The notes under the pieces: model-generated
What the model saw: only the letters and a program-made list of their open reading frames with translations
Told to the model about the DNA's origin: nothing
The model's database searches: none
In this document: piece after piece, positions 50,705 through 58,640 of the stretch
Position numbering within the stretch: the first letter of the stretch is position 1
How the letters are laid out: the number at the start of each line of letters is the position of its first letter
Translations under genes and position numbers: made by a program
From: Planctomycetota bacterium
Lineage (GTDB): Bacteria; Planctomycetota; Planctomycetia; Isosphaerales; Isosphaeraceae
Assembly: GCA_028291545.1 (NCBI GenBank)
Contig: JAQGHR010000057.1
Coordinates: 102,313-166,312, forward strand
Direction: 5' to 3'
Length of the DNA: 64,000 nucleotides

Positions 50705-51373
50705 ATGAACGTGACCGAAGTGATGAACGAGCTGAAGACGCGCGGCACGGCCCAGGCCCGCAAGACCTACCTTCGCCACGGAGCCGATGCGGACCTCTTC
50801 GGTGTCAGCTACGCCGATTTGAAGCTCCTGAAGAAGGCCATCAAGGTCGATCAGCCTCTGGCCGAGGCGCTCTGGAGTACGGGCAATTACGATGCCCGCA
50901 TCTTCGCCGCGATGATCGCCGACCCCAAGACGATCTCCGCGAAGTGCTTGACGAACTGGGTCAAGACCGCGACGAATTATCCCATCGCCGATGCGGTGGC
51001 TGGCGTCGCCGCCCAAAGCCCTGCCGGGGTCGATCTGATGACGCGCTGGACCGCGTCGAAGAACGAGTGGATCGCCAGCTCCGGCTGGTCCCTGCTCGCG
51101 GGCCTCGCCATTCATGCGACCGACCAGGACGACTCGCTCTTCTCGGCCCGCATCACGACCATCGAGAGCACCATCCACGCCTCGAAGAATCGCGTCCGCC
51201 ACACGATGAATGGGGCTCTGATCTCGATCGGGATCTACAAGCCGGGACTTCGAGATCAAGCCCTCGCCGCCGCATCCCGTATCGGCAAGGTTCTTGTGGA
51301 TCACGGCGACACCAGTTGCAAGACTCCTGAGGCCGTCCCGTATATCCAGAAGGCCCTCGCCCGCAAGGCCTGA
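50705..51373 (+). CDS. AlkD-like DNA alkylation repair (HEAT-like) protein
   Basis: YLRHGADADLFGVSYADLKLLKKAIKVDQPLAEALWSTGNYDARIFAAMIADPKTIS...NEWIASSGWSLLAGLAI. Confidence 0.75.
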   Translation: MNVTEVMNELKTRGTAQARKTYLRHGADADLFGVSYADLKLLKKAIKVDQPLAEALWSTGNYDARIFAAMIADPKTISAKCLTNWVKTATNYPIADAVAGVAAQSPAGVDLMTRWTASKNEWIASSGWSLLAGLAIHATDQDDSLFSARITTIESTIHASKNRVRHTMNGALISIGIYKPGLRDQALAAASRIGKVLVDHGDTSCKTPEAVPYIQKALARKA

Positions 51374-51399
51374 AGGGCGCTGAACCACGACCAAAACGG

Positions 51400-51437
51400 C
51401 ATCGGCCGGACGCTCCAGGTGGAGCGTCCGGCCGATG
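51400..51437. terminator. Long perfect hairpin between convergent genes, probable bidirectional terminator
   Basis: catcggccggacgctcc / ggagcgtccggccgatg 17-bp perfect inverted repeat, 4-nt loop (aggt), followed by ttgtt. Confidence 0.8.
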
Positions 51438-51464
51438 TTGTTAGAACCTCATCCTCGTCGATCC

Positions 51465-53741
51465 TCACACCCTCTTATGGGAGAAGAGGCGACCGAGGAG
51501 CGGGTGCTTCGCGTCGCATTCGCCGCAGGCCGGGATCACGGTGACCGGGCTTTGCGGGGAGGCGACACTCTGGGCCGACGGCAGGCACTGCGAGGAGGGC
51601 AAGATCGGGGCCGGGCAATGCACGGTCACGGCGACCGGGCAGTGAACGGTCACGGGCACCTGCTTGCAGATCGTCTTCGGCACGCAGATCGTCTTGCACT
51701 CGGTCACCTTCCGCACCACGCAGACCGGGACGCACTGGGTCGTGGTCACCGGTACCTGGCGGCAGACGGTGTAGGGGACCTTCTTGACGCACTGGATGGT
51801 CTGCGTCTCGCAGACGGTCTGCGGGACCATCTTGACGCATTCCTGCGGCACCATCTCGCAGACCGTCTGCGGGCAGTGCTTGGTCTTCACTTCCGACACC
51901 ATCCGGCAGGTCGTGACCGGAACCTGGCACTGCCGGACCTCGCAGACCGTGCGGCAGGTGGTCACGGGGACCTGCTTGGAGCAGACCTCCGACACCATGC
52001 GGCAGGTCGTGACCGGGACCGTCTTGGCGCACTGCTCTCTCACCATGCGGGTGATCGTGCAGGGCACCTGCTTCACGGCCGTCTCTCGCACGAGGCGAGT
52101 GACCGTATACGGCACCTGCCGGCTCATGGTCTCGGGCACGTTGATCGTGACCGTGTAGGGCACCGTCTGGCACATGGTCTTGGGGACCATCTTCGTGACG
52201 CTGACCGGCACGCAACGGGTCGCCGTGCGGGCCACCATCGTGCAGTAGGTGTAGGGAACGGTCTTGACGCACGTCTCCTGAATCATGCGGCAGGTGGTCA
52301 CGGGGACCGTCTTGCTGCACTGGGTCTGGACAGTCTCGCAGATGGTCTCGGGGACCTGCTTGGAGCAGACCTCCTGAACCATGCGGCAGGTGGTGACCGG
52401 AACCTGCTTCACGCATTCCTGGGCGACCATCGTGCAGGTCGTCACCGGCACGGTCTTCTGCGTGGTGACCGGCACCTGCTTGCAGATGGTGAACGGGACT
52501 TGCTTGCAGACGACCTGTCGGTCCATGACCGTCTCGCAGACCGTCTCCATCACGCTTCGGGGCCGGTAGACCGTCTTCTCGCAATAGGTCGGCGGGCTCT
52601 GAACCCAGCAACCGTTCACGCACACCAGCTTGCCCGGGATGCAAACCCGCTCGACCACCGGCTCGCAAATCGTCTTGCAGACCTGACGCGAGACCGTGCG
52701 GGGGACGCAGACGGTCTCTTCGACCGTGCGGCAACCCGTCTCGGTGACCGTCTGGTAGCTGGTCTCGCAGACCGTCTTGTAGGAGGTCGTCTGCACCGGG
52801 CGGCAGGTGGTGTAGCGAACCTCTTTCAGGACCGTCTCACGGACCGGCTTGCACACGGTGTAGTTGACGGTCCGCATGACCGTCCGCCGCACCGGCGTGC
52901 AGACCGTGTAGTTCACCGTCTTGTACGAGGTCTCGCGGATCGGCTTGCAGACAGTGTAGGGAACCTGCTTGTAGCCGCACTGACGCACCGGCACCATCGT
53001 CGTGTACTGCTGCGGCTGCATGACGGTGCAACTGACCGGCACGCTGACCGTGTAGGGAACCTTCTTGTAGCAGGTCTTCTGCTCCTGCCTGCAGACGGTG
53101 TAATAGCACGTCTTGAAGCAGGTCTCGCTGACCGGGCGGCAGACCGTGTAGGGAACGGTCTTCATGACCGTTTCCTGGACCGGTCGGCAGACGGTGTAAT
53201 AGCACGTCTTGTATGAGGTCTCGCGAACCGGCTTGCAGACGGTGTAACTGACCGTCTTCAGGTGCGTCTCCGTCACCGGACGGGCCACGGTATACGACTT
53301 GGTTTCCATGTGGGTCTCGCGGACCGGACGGCAGGTGGTGTAGGCCACTTCCTTCCAGATCGTGCGAGAAACCGGCCGCTGGACCGTGTAACGCTGTTCC
53401 CGCATCACGGTGCGGTAAACAGGCTTCTGGATCGTGTAGGGCACATCCTTGCAAAGCTGCTCCGTGACGGTCTGGATGGTGGTGACCGTCTTCGGCTGCA
53501 TGACCGTCTCGGCCACATCGCGTGTGGTCGTCACGTTCTGGGGAACGTAGATCGTCTCCTGCACCGGCTTCAACACGGTGCAAAGCTGATCCCGGTACTC
53601 AATATGTCCCCCGCACTCCTGCTCGGGTGGACAACAGCGGTTCGAGGCCGCTCCAGCATAGCTGGCCGCCTCCGTCGTGCGATCGGTCCCCCACACCCCA
53701 ACAAACAGGGCCATGAGCGCAACCGACAGAAGTTTACGCAT
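51465..53741 (-). CDS. Cysteine-rich YTV/VTT-repeat planctomycete surface protein
   Basis: Signal-like start MRKLLSVALMALFVGVWGTDRTTEA; repeats such as KTVPYTVCRPVSETCF, KTCYYTVCRPVQETVM, KQVPVTTCRMVQEVCS, KTVPVTTCRMIQETCV; C-terminal CGECDAKHPLLGRLFSHKRV. Confidence 0.9.
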   Translation of the reverse strand: MRKLLSVALMALFVGVWGTDRTTEAASYAGAASNRCCPPEQECGGHIEYRDQLCTVLKPVQETIYVPQNVTTTRDVAETVMQPKTVTTIQTVTEQLCKDVPYTIQKPVYRTVMREQRYTVQRPVSRTIWKEVAYTTCRPVRETHMETKSYTVARPVTETHLKTVSYTVCKPVRETSYKTCYYTVCRPVQETVMKTVPYTVCRPVSETCFKTCYYTVCRQEQKTCYKKVPYTVSVPVSCTVMQPQQYTTMVPVRQCGYKQVPYTVCKPIRETSYKTVNYTVCTPVRRTVMRTVNYTVCKPVRETVLKEVRYTTCRPVQTTSYKTVCETSYQTVTETGCRTVEETVCVPRTVSRQVCKTICEPVVERVCIPGKLVCVNGCWVQSPPTYCEKTVYRPRSVMETVCETVMDRQVVCKQVPFTICKQVPVTTQKTVPVTTCTMVAQECVKQVPVTTCRMVQEVCSKQVPETICETVQTQCSKTVPVTTCRMIQETCVKTVPYTYCTMVARTATRCVPVSVTKMVPKTMCQTVPYTVTINVPETMSRQVPYTVTRLVRETAVKQVPCTITRMVREQCAKTVPVTTCRMVSEVCSKQVPVTTCRTVCEVRQCQVPVTTCRMVSEVKTKHCPQTVCEMVPQECVKMVPQTVCETQTIQCVKKVPYTVCRQVPVTTTQCVPVCVVRKVTECKTICVPKTICKQVPVTVHCPVAVTVHCPAPILPSSQCLPSAQSVASPQSPVTVIPACGECDAKHPLLGRLFSHKRV
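51600..53450 (-). repeat. Coding repeat with about 16-aa (48-bp) period inside the YTV/VTT protein
   Basis: Successive 16-residue units align: KTCYYTVCRPVQETVM | KTVPYTVCRPVSETCF | KTCYYTVCRQEQKTCY | KKVPYTVSVPVSCTVM; in the other half KQVPVTTCRMVQEVCS | KQVPETICETVQTQCS | KTVPVTTCRMIQETCV. Confidence 0.85.
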
Positions 53742-54202
53742 GGATAGACGCTCCACGACAGCTCTCCGGACACGGGGCGGTCCCGTCGGTTCCATCCTCG
53801 GATGCCGGATCCTCCGGCGCGGGTCCGCCTACTCACTGGAAAGCATCGTCATACGGGGATTCCCCGCTTCAACGTCTTTCTCCAAATCACCCAGTAATCC
53901 CGGGTCGCCGAGAACAGTCTCTTGGCCATCTTTGACCCAGACCACGCGAACATCCAGGACAACCATAAGGAACACCGCAATCGGCGAACGCGGAGTGTTC
54001 CGCAGAATCGTTACGCCCGGATCAGTCCGTGCCTCGGACTTCGGGGCTCAGAAACGCCGAGCCCTTGGATTTGCTCGGGCCCCGTTCCGTGTTGGACGAC
54101 GATCGCTCCGAGCCTGCCACTCTTCGGTAGCGATCCACCCCCCTGTTCGGTTAGGCTTTGGTCCCTCTTCTCTCGATCGAATGCGCCTGGGATTCGATAA
54201 CC

Positions 54203-54973
54203 ATGAATGTGCTCGATCGTTTCCGCCTCGACGGCCGGGTCGCTCTGGTGACCGGAGGTGCTCGCGGGCTGGGGATGGCCATCGCCCAGGCGCTTGCGTC
54301 CGCCGGCGCCTCGGTCGCGCTCTCGGCGCGGAGCCTGGACTCGGCGGAATCCGCGGCCAAGGTGCTTGCCGATTCGACCGGACGGAAGACCCTGGGGGTG
54401 TCCGCCGACGTCACCCGCCGCGATCAGGTCGAGGCGATGGTCGCGCGAACCTGCGAGGTCCTCGGGCGTCTCGATATCCTGGTGAATAACGCCGGGATCA
54501 ACATCCGAGGGCCGATCGAGGAACTTTCGGAAGAAGACTACGACGCGGTCCTGGACGCGAACCTCAAGGGCCCGTGGCTCTGCTGCCGGGCGGTCGCTCC
54601 GATCCTGAAAGCTCAGCGATGGGGACGCGTGATCAACGTGTCCAGCATGCTCGCCGAGGTCGGCATCGCGAACCGGACGCCCTACGCCTCCAGCAAGGGG
54701 GGGCTGACCATGCTGACGAAGACTTTGGCCCTGGAATGGGCTCCGTTCAATGTCACGGTCAACGCGATCTGCCCCGGCCCGTTCGCCACCGAGATGAACC
54801 TCGCGTTGATCAAGGACCCGGTCGTGAACGCCACGTTTACCAGCAAGATTCCCCTCGGCCGCTGGGGAGATCCCGCCGAGCTTGGTCCGGCCGCCGTGTT
54901 CCTGGCCTCCGAGGCGTCGAGCTTCATGACCGGGGCGAGCCTGTTTGTGGACGGCGGCTATACGGCACAATAG
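54203..54973 (+). CDS. SDR family oxidoreductase
   Basis: VALVTGGARGLGMAIAQALASAGASVALSAR; LDILVNNAGINIRGPIEE; SSMLAEVGIANRTPYASSKGGLTMLTKTLALEW; ICPGPFATEM. Confidence 0.92.
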   Translation: MNVLDRFRLDGRVALVTGGARGLGMAIAQALASAGASVALSARSLDSAESAAKVLADSTGRKTLGVSADVTRRDQVEAMVARTCEVLGRLDILVNNAGINIRGPIEELSEEDYDAVLDANLKGPWLCCRAVAPILKAQRWGRVINVSSMLAEVGIANRTPYASSKGGLTMLTKTLALEWAPFNVTVNAICPGPFATEMNLALIKDPVVNATFTSKIPLGRWGDPAELGPAAVFLASEASSFMTGASLFVDGGYTAQ

Positions 54974-55018
54974 CGTCTTACTGCGTATGTCACGGGTCTG
55001 TACGAGGCGGGCAGAGCG

Positions 55019-56212
55019 ATGAGCGAGTTCTCCATCCCGAAGGGCTATCGCGCCAGCGGCGTGAGAGCGGGAATCAAGCCGTCCGGCGGGCTCGACCTCG
55101 CCCTGATCGTGGCCGACGCGCCCGGGGCGGCCGCCGGGACCTTCACCACCAACCGGGTGGCCGCCGCCCCGGTGAAGTGGGACCGCGAACTGCTGCCTTC
55201 CGACGGCATCCGTGCGATCGTCATCAACGCCGGAAACGCGAACGCCGCGACCGGCGAGGTCGGCTATCAGAACGCGCGTCGCACGGCGGAAATCGTGGCG
55301 GATCACCTCCAATGCGATCCCGAAGGCGTCCTCGTGGCCTCCACCGGCGTCATCGGGCATCAGTTGCCGATGGACTGTCTCGAAGAGGGGATCGGACGGG
55401 GATTCGAGGCCCTTTCTTACGAGCCCTCCGGGTTCAATGACGCGGCGAACGCGATCCTGACCACCGACTCTCGGCCCAAGATCGTCTCGCGCCGCATCCC
55501 GCTCGAAAGCGGCAAGTTCACGCTTTTCGGCATGGCGAAGGGTGCGGCCATGATCGGCCCGAGGATGGCCACGATGCTGGGATTCCTGATCACGGATGCC
55601 CGGATCGCGCCCGGGGCGTTGCAGGGGATTCTGTCCCGGGCGGTGGACGAATCCTTCAATTGCATCTCGGTCGAGGGCCATACCAGCACGAACGACACTG
55701 TGCTCCTCCTGGCCGGCAGCAACTCGGACCGCCCGTTCCTTCGCGGCGACGACCTGAAGGCCTTCTCGGCAGTGGTGGAGGACGCTTGCATCGAGCTGGC
55801 GAAGATGATTCCCGACGACGGCGAGGGAGCCACGCACCGGATCACCGTGGACGTGCAGGGCTGTCGCGACCGCGACGAGGCCGAGAAGATCGCGCGGGCG
55901 GTGGCCGATAGCCCGCTCGTCAAGACCGCCATTCATGGTGCCGACCCGAACTGGGGCCGCATCGTCTCCGCCGCGGGCTACGCCGGCATCCCGTTCGCCG
56001 AATCGGAGATGTCACTCCGTCTCAACGGCGTCCCTCTCTATGCCGAGGGTGTCCCCCTGCCCTTCGACGCCGAAAGCGTGTCTCGCGATCTTCGAGCGAA
56101 TCGCGAGGTCCATATCTTGCTCTCCTTCACCCGAGGCGGCGCCTCCATTCGCTTCTGGACCTGCGACCTCACCGCCGAATACATCCGCCTGAATGCCGAT
56201 TACACGACTTGA
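55019..56212 (+). CDS. argJ: Bifunctional glutamate N-acetyltransferase/ornithine acetyltransferase
   Basis: GTFTTNRVAAAPVKW; AIVINAGNANAATGEVG; ASTGVIGHQLPMD; MAKGAAMIGPRMATMLGFLITDA; SFNCISVEGHTSTNDTVLLLA; DPNWGRIVSAAGYAGI. Confidence 0.96.
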   Translation: MSEFSIPKGYRASGVRAGIKPSGGLDLALIVADAPGAAAGTFTTNRVAAAPVKWDRELLPSDGIRAIVINAGNANAATGEVGYQNARRTAEIVADHLQCDPEGVLVASTGVIGHQLPMDCLEEGIGRGFEALSYEPSGFNDAANAILTTDSRPKIVSRRIPLESGKFTLFGMAKGAAMIGPRMATMLGFLITDARIAPGALQGILSRAVDESFNCISVEGHTSTNDTVLLLAGSNSDRPFLRGDDLKAFSAVVEDACIELAKMIPDDGEGATHRITVDVQGCRDRDEAEKIARAVADSPLVKTAIHGADPNWGRIVSAAGYAGIPFAESEMSLRLNGVPLYAEGVPLPFDAESVSRDLRANREVHILLSFTRGGASIRFWTCDLTAEYIRLNADYTT

Positions 56213-56224
56213 GACGAGGGATTC

Positions 56225-57898
56225 ATGGACGATCCTCGAATAAGAACGCCGGGACCGACCGAGCCCGGTCCCCGGACGTGGCTACGAGGGGCGATCATCC
56301 TGGTCGTCTCGGCCTCCCTCCTCGCGTCGGCGGTCGTCTATCTCGGCTATCACGCCTGGATCGCGTTCGACGCCGATGACACGAATCATCTGGAGACGCC
56401 GCTGGCGCTGGCCGTCGCCCGGCAACTTCACGACGGACCCTCGACGCTTTACGGGCCGTTCTCGGGAACTGATCCGCTCGTACTCATCCACGCCCCGCTC
56501 TACTATCGCCTCGCCGGTCTGGGCGCATGGCCGATAGCCCGTATGGGTGCGTCATCCATCGTCGCCGCCTTGATCGCCGGACGAACGCTCTCCCTGATCG
56601 GGATGATTCTGATCCTGATCGCGGCCGGTCGAATCGCGACTCAAGATCGCGAATCTCGCCTTGTCGGTGCCTGGGCGGCGCTCCTGACCGCCACATCTCC
56701 CGTCTTCGGTAGTTTCGCGTTCACGGTACGCCCGGACACGCTCGGGATCGCCTTCCAGACCATCGGTTTTGGCCTCGTTCTCAGGGCGATCTTATCTCGT
56801 GGAAAGGATGCGCATCGCCCGGGTTGGTCTGGATTCAAGAGCGAGTCCGGTGAGATGGAATCGAGTCCGTCCCACGCCTGGTCCCTGCCTCTCGCAGGAC
56901 TCATGTTCGGGCTCGCCGTCTGTGCCAAGCAGCATCTGATCGTCGCGGCGGGCGTTGCGGCGATCCTCCTACTAATCTCGGCGTTCCGGGGCCGGCTAAG
57001 CTTCGGGCTGGTGACCGTGAGCTTCCTGCTTGGCCTTCTGGTTCCCGCGGCCTACTACGGATGGGAGCAGTATGTCACCGATGGGAGGATGGCGGATTCG
57101 GTCGTGCAGCTTCCGAGTCAACTCCGAAAGATTGCACCGGCGGACTGGTCACACGTCAGGGAGGTATTTCTCACGGTCGCCAAACTCTCCGTCGGCCTGA
57201 TCGCGCTGGCCTTGAGCGTCCTTTTCGTCAGTCCCAGACGAGCCATAGTGGGTACCAGGCTCGACGCCACGCTCTGGGTCGTCTTGCTCGCCGAAATTGC
57301 CGCGATGATCCCCCTTTGCCTGGGCAGCACGGGCGCGTGGGTCAATTATGCGATGCCGGCGTTCGTGTGGGCCGCGATCCTCGTCGCCCGTGCGGCCATC
57401 CGCGTCCTGGACGCGCCGAAGCTTGGAGTCAGCTCCGTCGTGATCGGTCTGGCCGCCTTCGTGCTGTTCGCGAATGATGTCCGGCTCGCGGAGATCTCTT
57501 ACTCGTTCCGTCGAGATGGCCATCAGTTGATTTCCCAGGTCCTGGCCGATCCCACGGTCGCCGGCACGCCACGAAACCGCCGCTATTTCGTCGGCCAACC
57601 GCAGCTCAATCGCCTCTATGGGCGAACGGATCTGGCTCACGACGAGTGGCTCTATGCCTCCTACGAGGCCGCTCACATGGCCGAGCCTCGCTCGCAGTGG
57701 CTCCTGGCCGCCCTGACCGGCAACGATCCGGTATTGGGACATGCGCCACCCGACCCGGTGACGCTCGTGGTTGTTCCGTCGGACCTGAAACGTGGAGACT
57801 TCGTGTACGGTCTGGATGTCGCCCTGCCTCACCTCGGGTACAAGAATATCCAGCAATATGGGCGATATGCCGTCTGGTTGCGACGGTCGGGAGACTGA
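56225..57898 (+). CDS. Multi-pass membrane protein, possibly GT39/GT87-like glycosyltransferase
   Basis: Many hydrophobic segments; 'HAWIAFDADDTNHLETPLALAVARQLHDG' early acidic loop and 'HAPLYYRLAG' typical of GT-C-like proteins; 12 nt after argJ. Confidence 0.6.
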   Translation: MDDPRIRTPGPTEPGPRTWLRGAIILVVSASLLASAVVYLGYHAWIAFDADDTNHLETPLALAVARQLHDGPSTLYGPFSGTDPLVLIHAPLYYRLAGLGAWPIARMGASSIVAALIAGRTLSLIGMILILIAAGRIATQDRESRLVGAWAALLTATSPVFGSFAFTVRPDTLGIAFQTIGFGLVLRAILSRGKDAHRPGWSGFKSESGEMESSPSHAWSLPLAGLMFGLAVCAKQHLIVAAGVAAILLLISAFRGRLSFGLVTVSFLLGLLVPAAYYGWEQYVTDGRMADSVVQLPSQLRKIAPADWSHVREVFLTVAKLSVGLIALALSVLFVSPRRAIVGTRLDATLWVVLLAEIAAMIPLCLGSTGAWVNYAMPAFVWAAILVARAAIRVLDAPKLGVSSVVIGLAAFVLFANDVRLAEISYSFRRDGHQLISQVLADPTVAGTPRNRRYFVGQPQLNRLYGRTDLAHDEWLYASYEAAHMAEPRSQWLLAALTGNDPVLGHAPPDPVTLVVVPSDLKRGDFVYGLDVALPHLGYKNIQQYGRYAVWLRRSGD

Positions 57899-58040
57899 AA
57901 GTTCGAGCCGTCCGTCTCGGCGGTCTTGCCTCTGCTAGGCCAGACGTGGTTGCCGAGAGAGGTTCTCCGGGACATGATGAAGAGGAGCCGGATATCGCCT
58001 TCACTGGATCGCGTCGCCCGCTCCTGAGGCACTGCGCACC

Positions 58041-58505
58041 GTGGACGTCGAACGATCCCATGATCCGCCCGATCCCGAGTTCGTCTCGCAGCGCCCCGGC
58101 CTCCTGAGCGGTGGCCTGGGCACCGAGCCGGAAGTTTACCTGCGCGTCGTGGCCAATCCGTTCCTCGGATTCCTGTATCTCGTCGTCTGGCTGGTCGCCC
58201 TCTATCATTCCTCGTTCGGAGAATTCGCCGGGCCGTTGACCCCGATGCTCCTGGTCATGATGACGGCCTCCCTCGCCTTGTTGCCGAATTTCATGCAATT
58301 CCACTGCCTGGACTGTGGAGGCACCGGCCGTTTTCTTCGCTGGCGCAAGCACGTCTGCCAGCGTGCGATGGAGCGACGGGACTCGGGACGTCCGCGGCGG
58401 TTCCGGGGCCCCAGCCCGCCCCTCCAGGTCGTGCTCTGGCTCTGGGCACTGGTGGCCTTCGCGATGATGCTGAACGCGCTTGGCCTGATCGCGTCCTCGC
58501 CTTGA
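58041..58505 (+). CDS. Small membrane protein with CxxCxGxG motif
   Basis: Two hydrophobic segments, then FHCLDCGGTGRFLRWRKHVC, then a C-terminal hydrophobic segment. Confidence 0.6.
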   Translation: MDVERSHDPPDPEFVSQRPGLLSGGLGTEPEVYLRVVANPFLGFLYLVVWLVALYHSSFGEFAGPLTPMLLVMMTASLALLPNFMQFHCLDCGGTGRFLRWRKHVCQRAMERRDSGRPRRFRGPSPPLQVVLWLWALVAFAMMLNALGLIASSP

Positions 58506-58640
58506 CAGGCCATCGGAAATCGCCCGATAATCGGACGCCTCCCGCCCGAACTGCGATTCTTCTCCGCGAACTCAAGCCACTATGACGTGGATCGTTCCGT
58601 CGTTTCTTGACGAACCCATCCCGCCCCGGAAGACGTCATC

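Noticed and set aside
51475-52734. 419-aa minus-strand ORF in another frame
   Set aside because: Out-of-frame reading of the same YTV/VTT repeats
51435-53216. 593-aa plus-strand repetitive ORF (HADRLADG...)
   Set aside because: Antisense shadow of the YTV/VTT repeat gene; periodicity inherited from the real coding strand
51600-53450. CRISPR-like regular repeats
   Set aside because: 48-bp period lies wholly in a coding frame with degenerate units and no unique spacers
54011-55936. 641-aa minus-strand ORF
   Set aside because: Antisense to SDR and argJ, both strongly recognised
58506-58640. Possible cobalamin or SAM riboswitch upstream of metH (a 'gccacta' resembling part of a B12 box)
   Set aside because: Intergenic space is only ~135 nt and no other conserved B12/SAM riboswitch elements are visible
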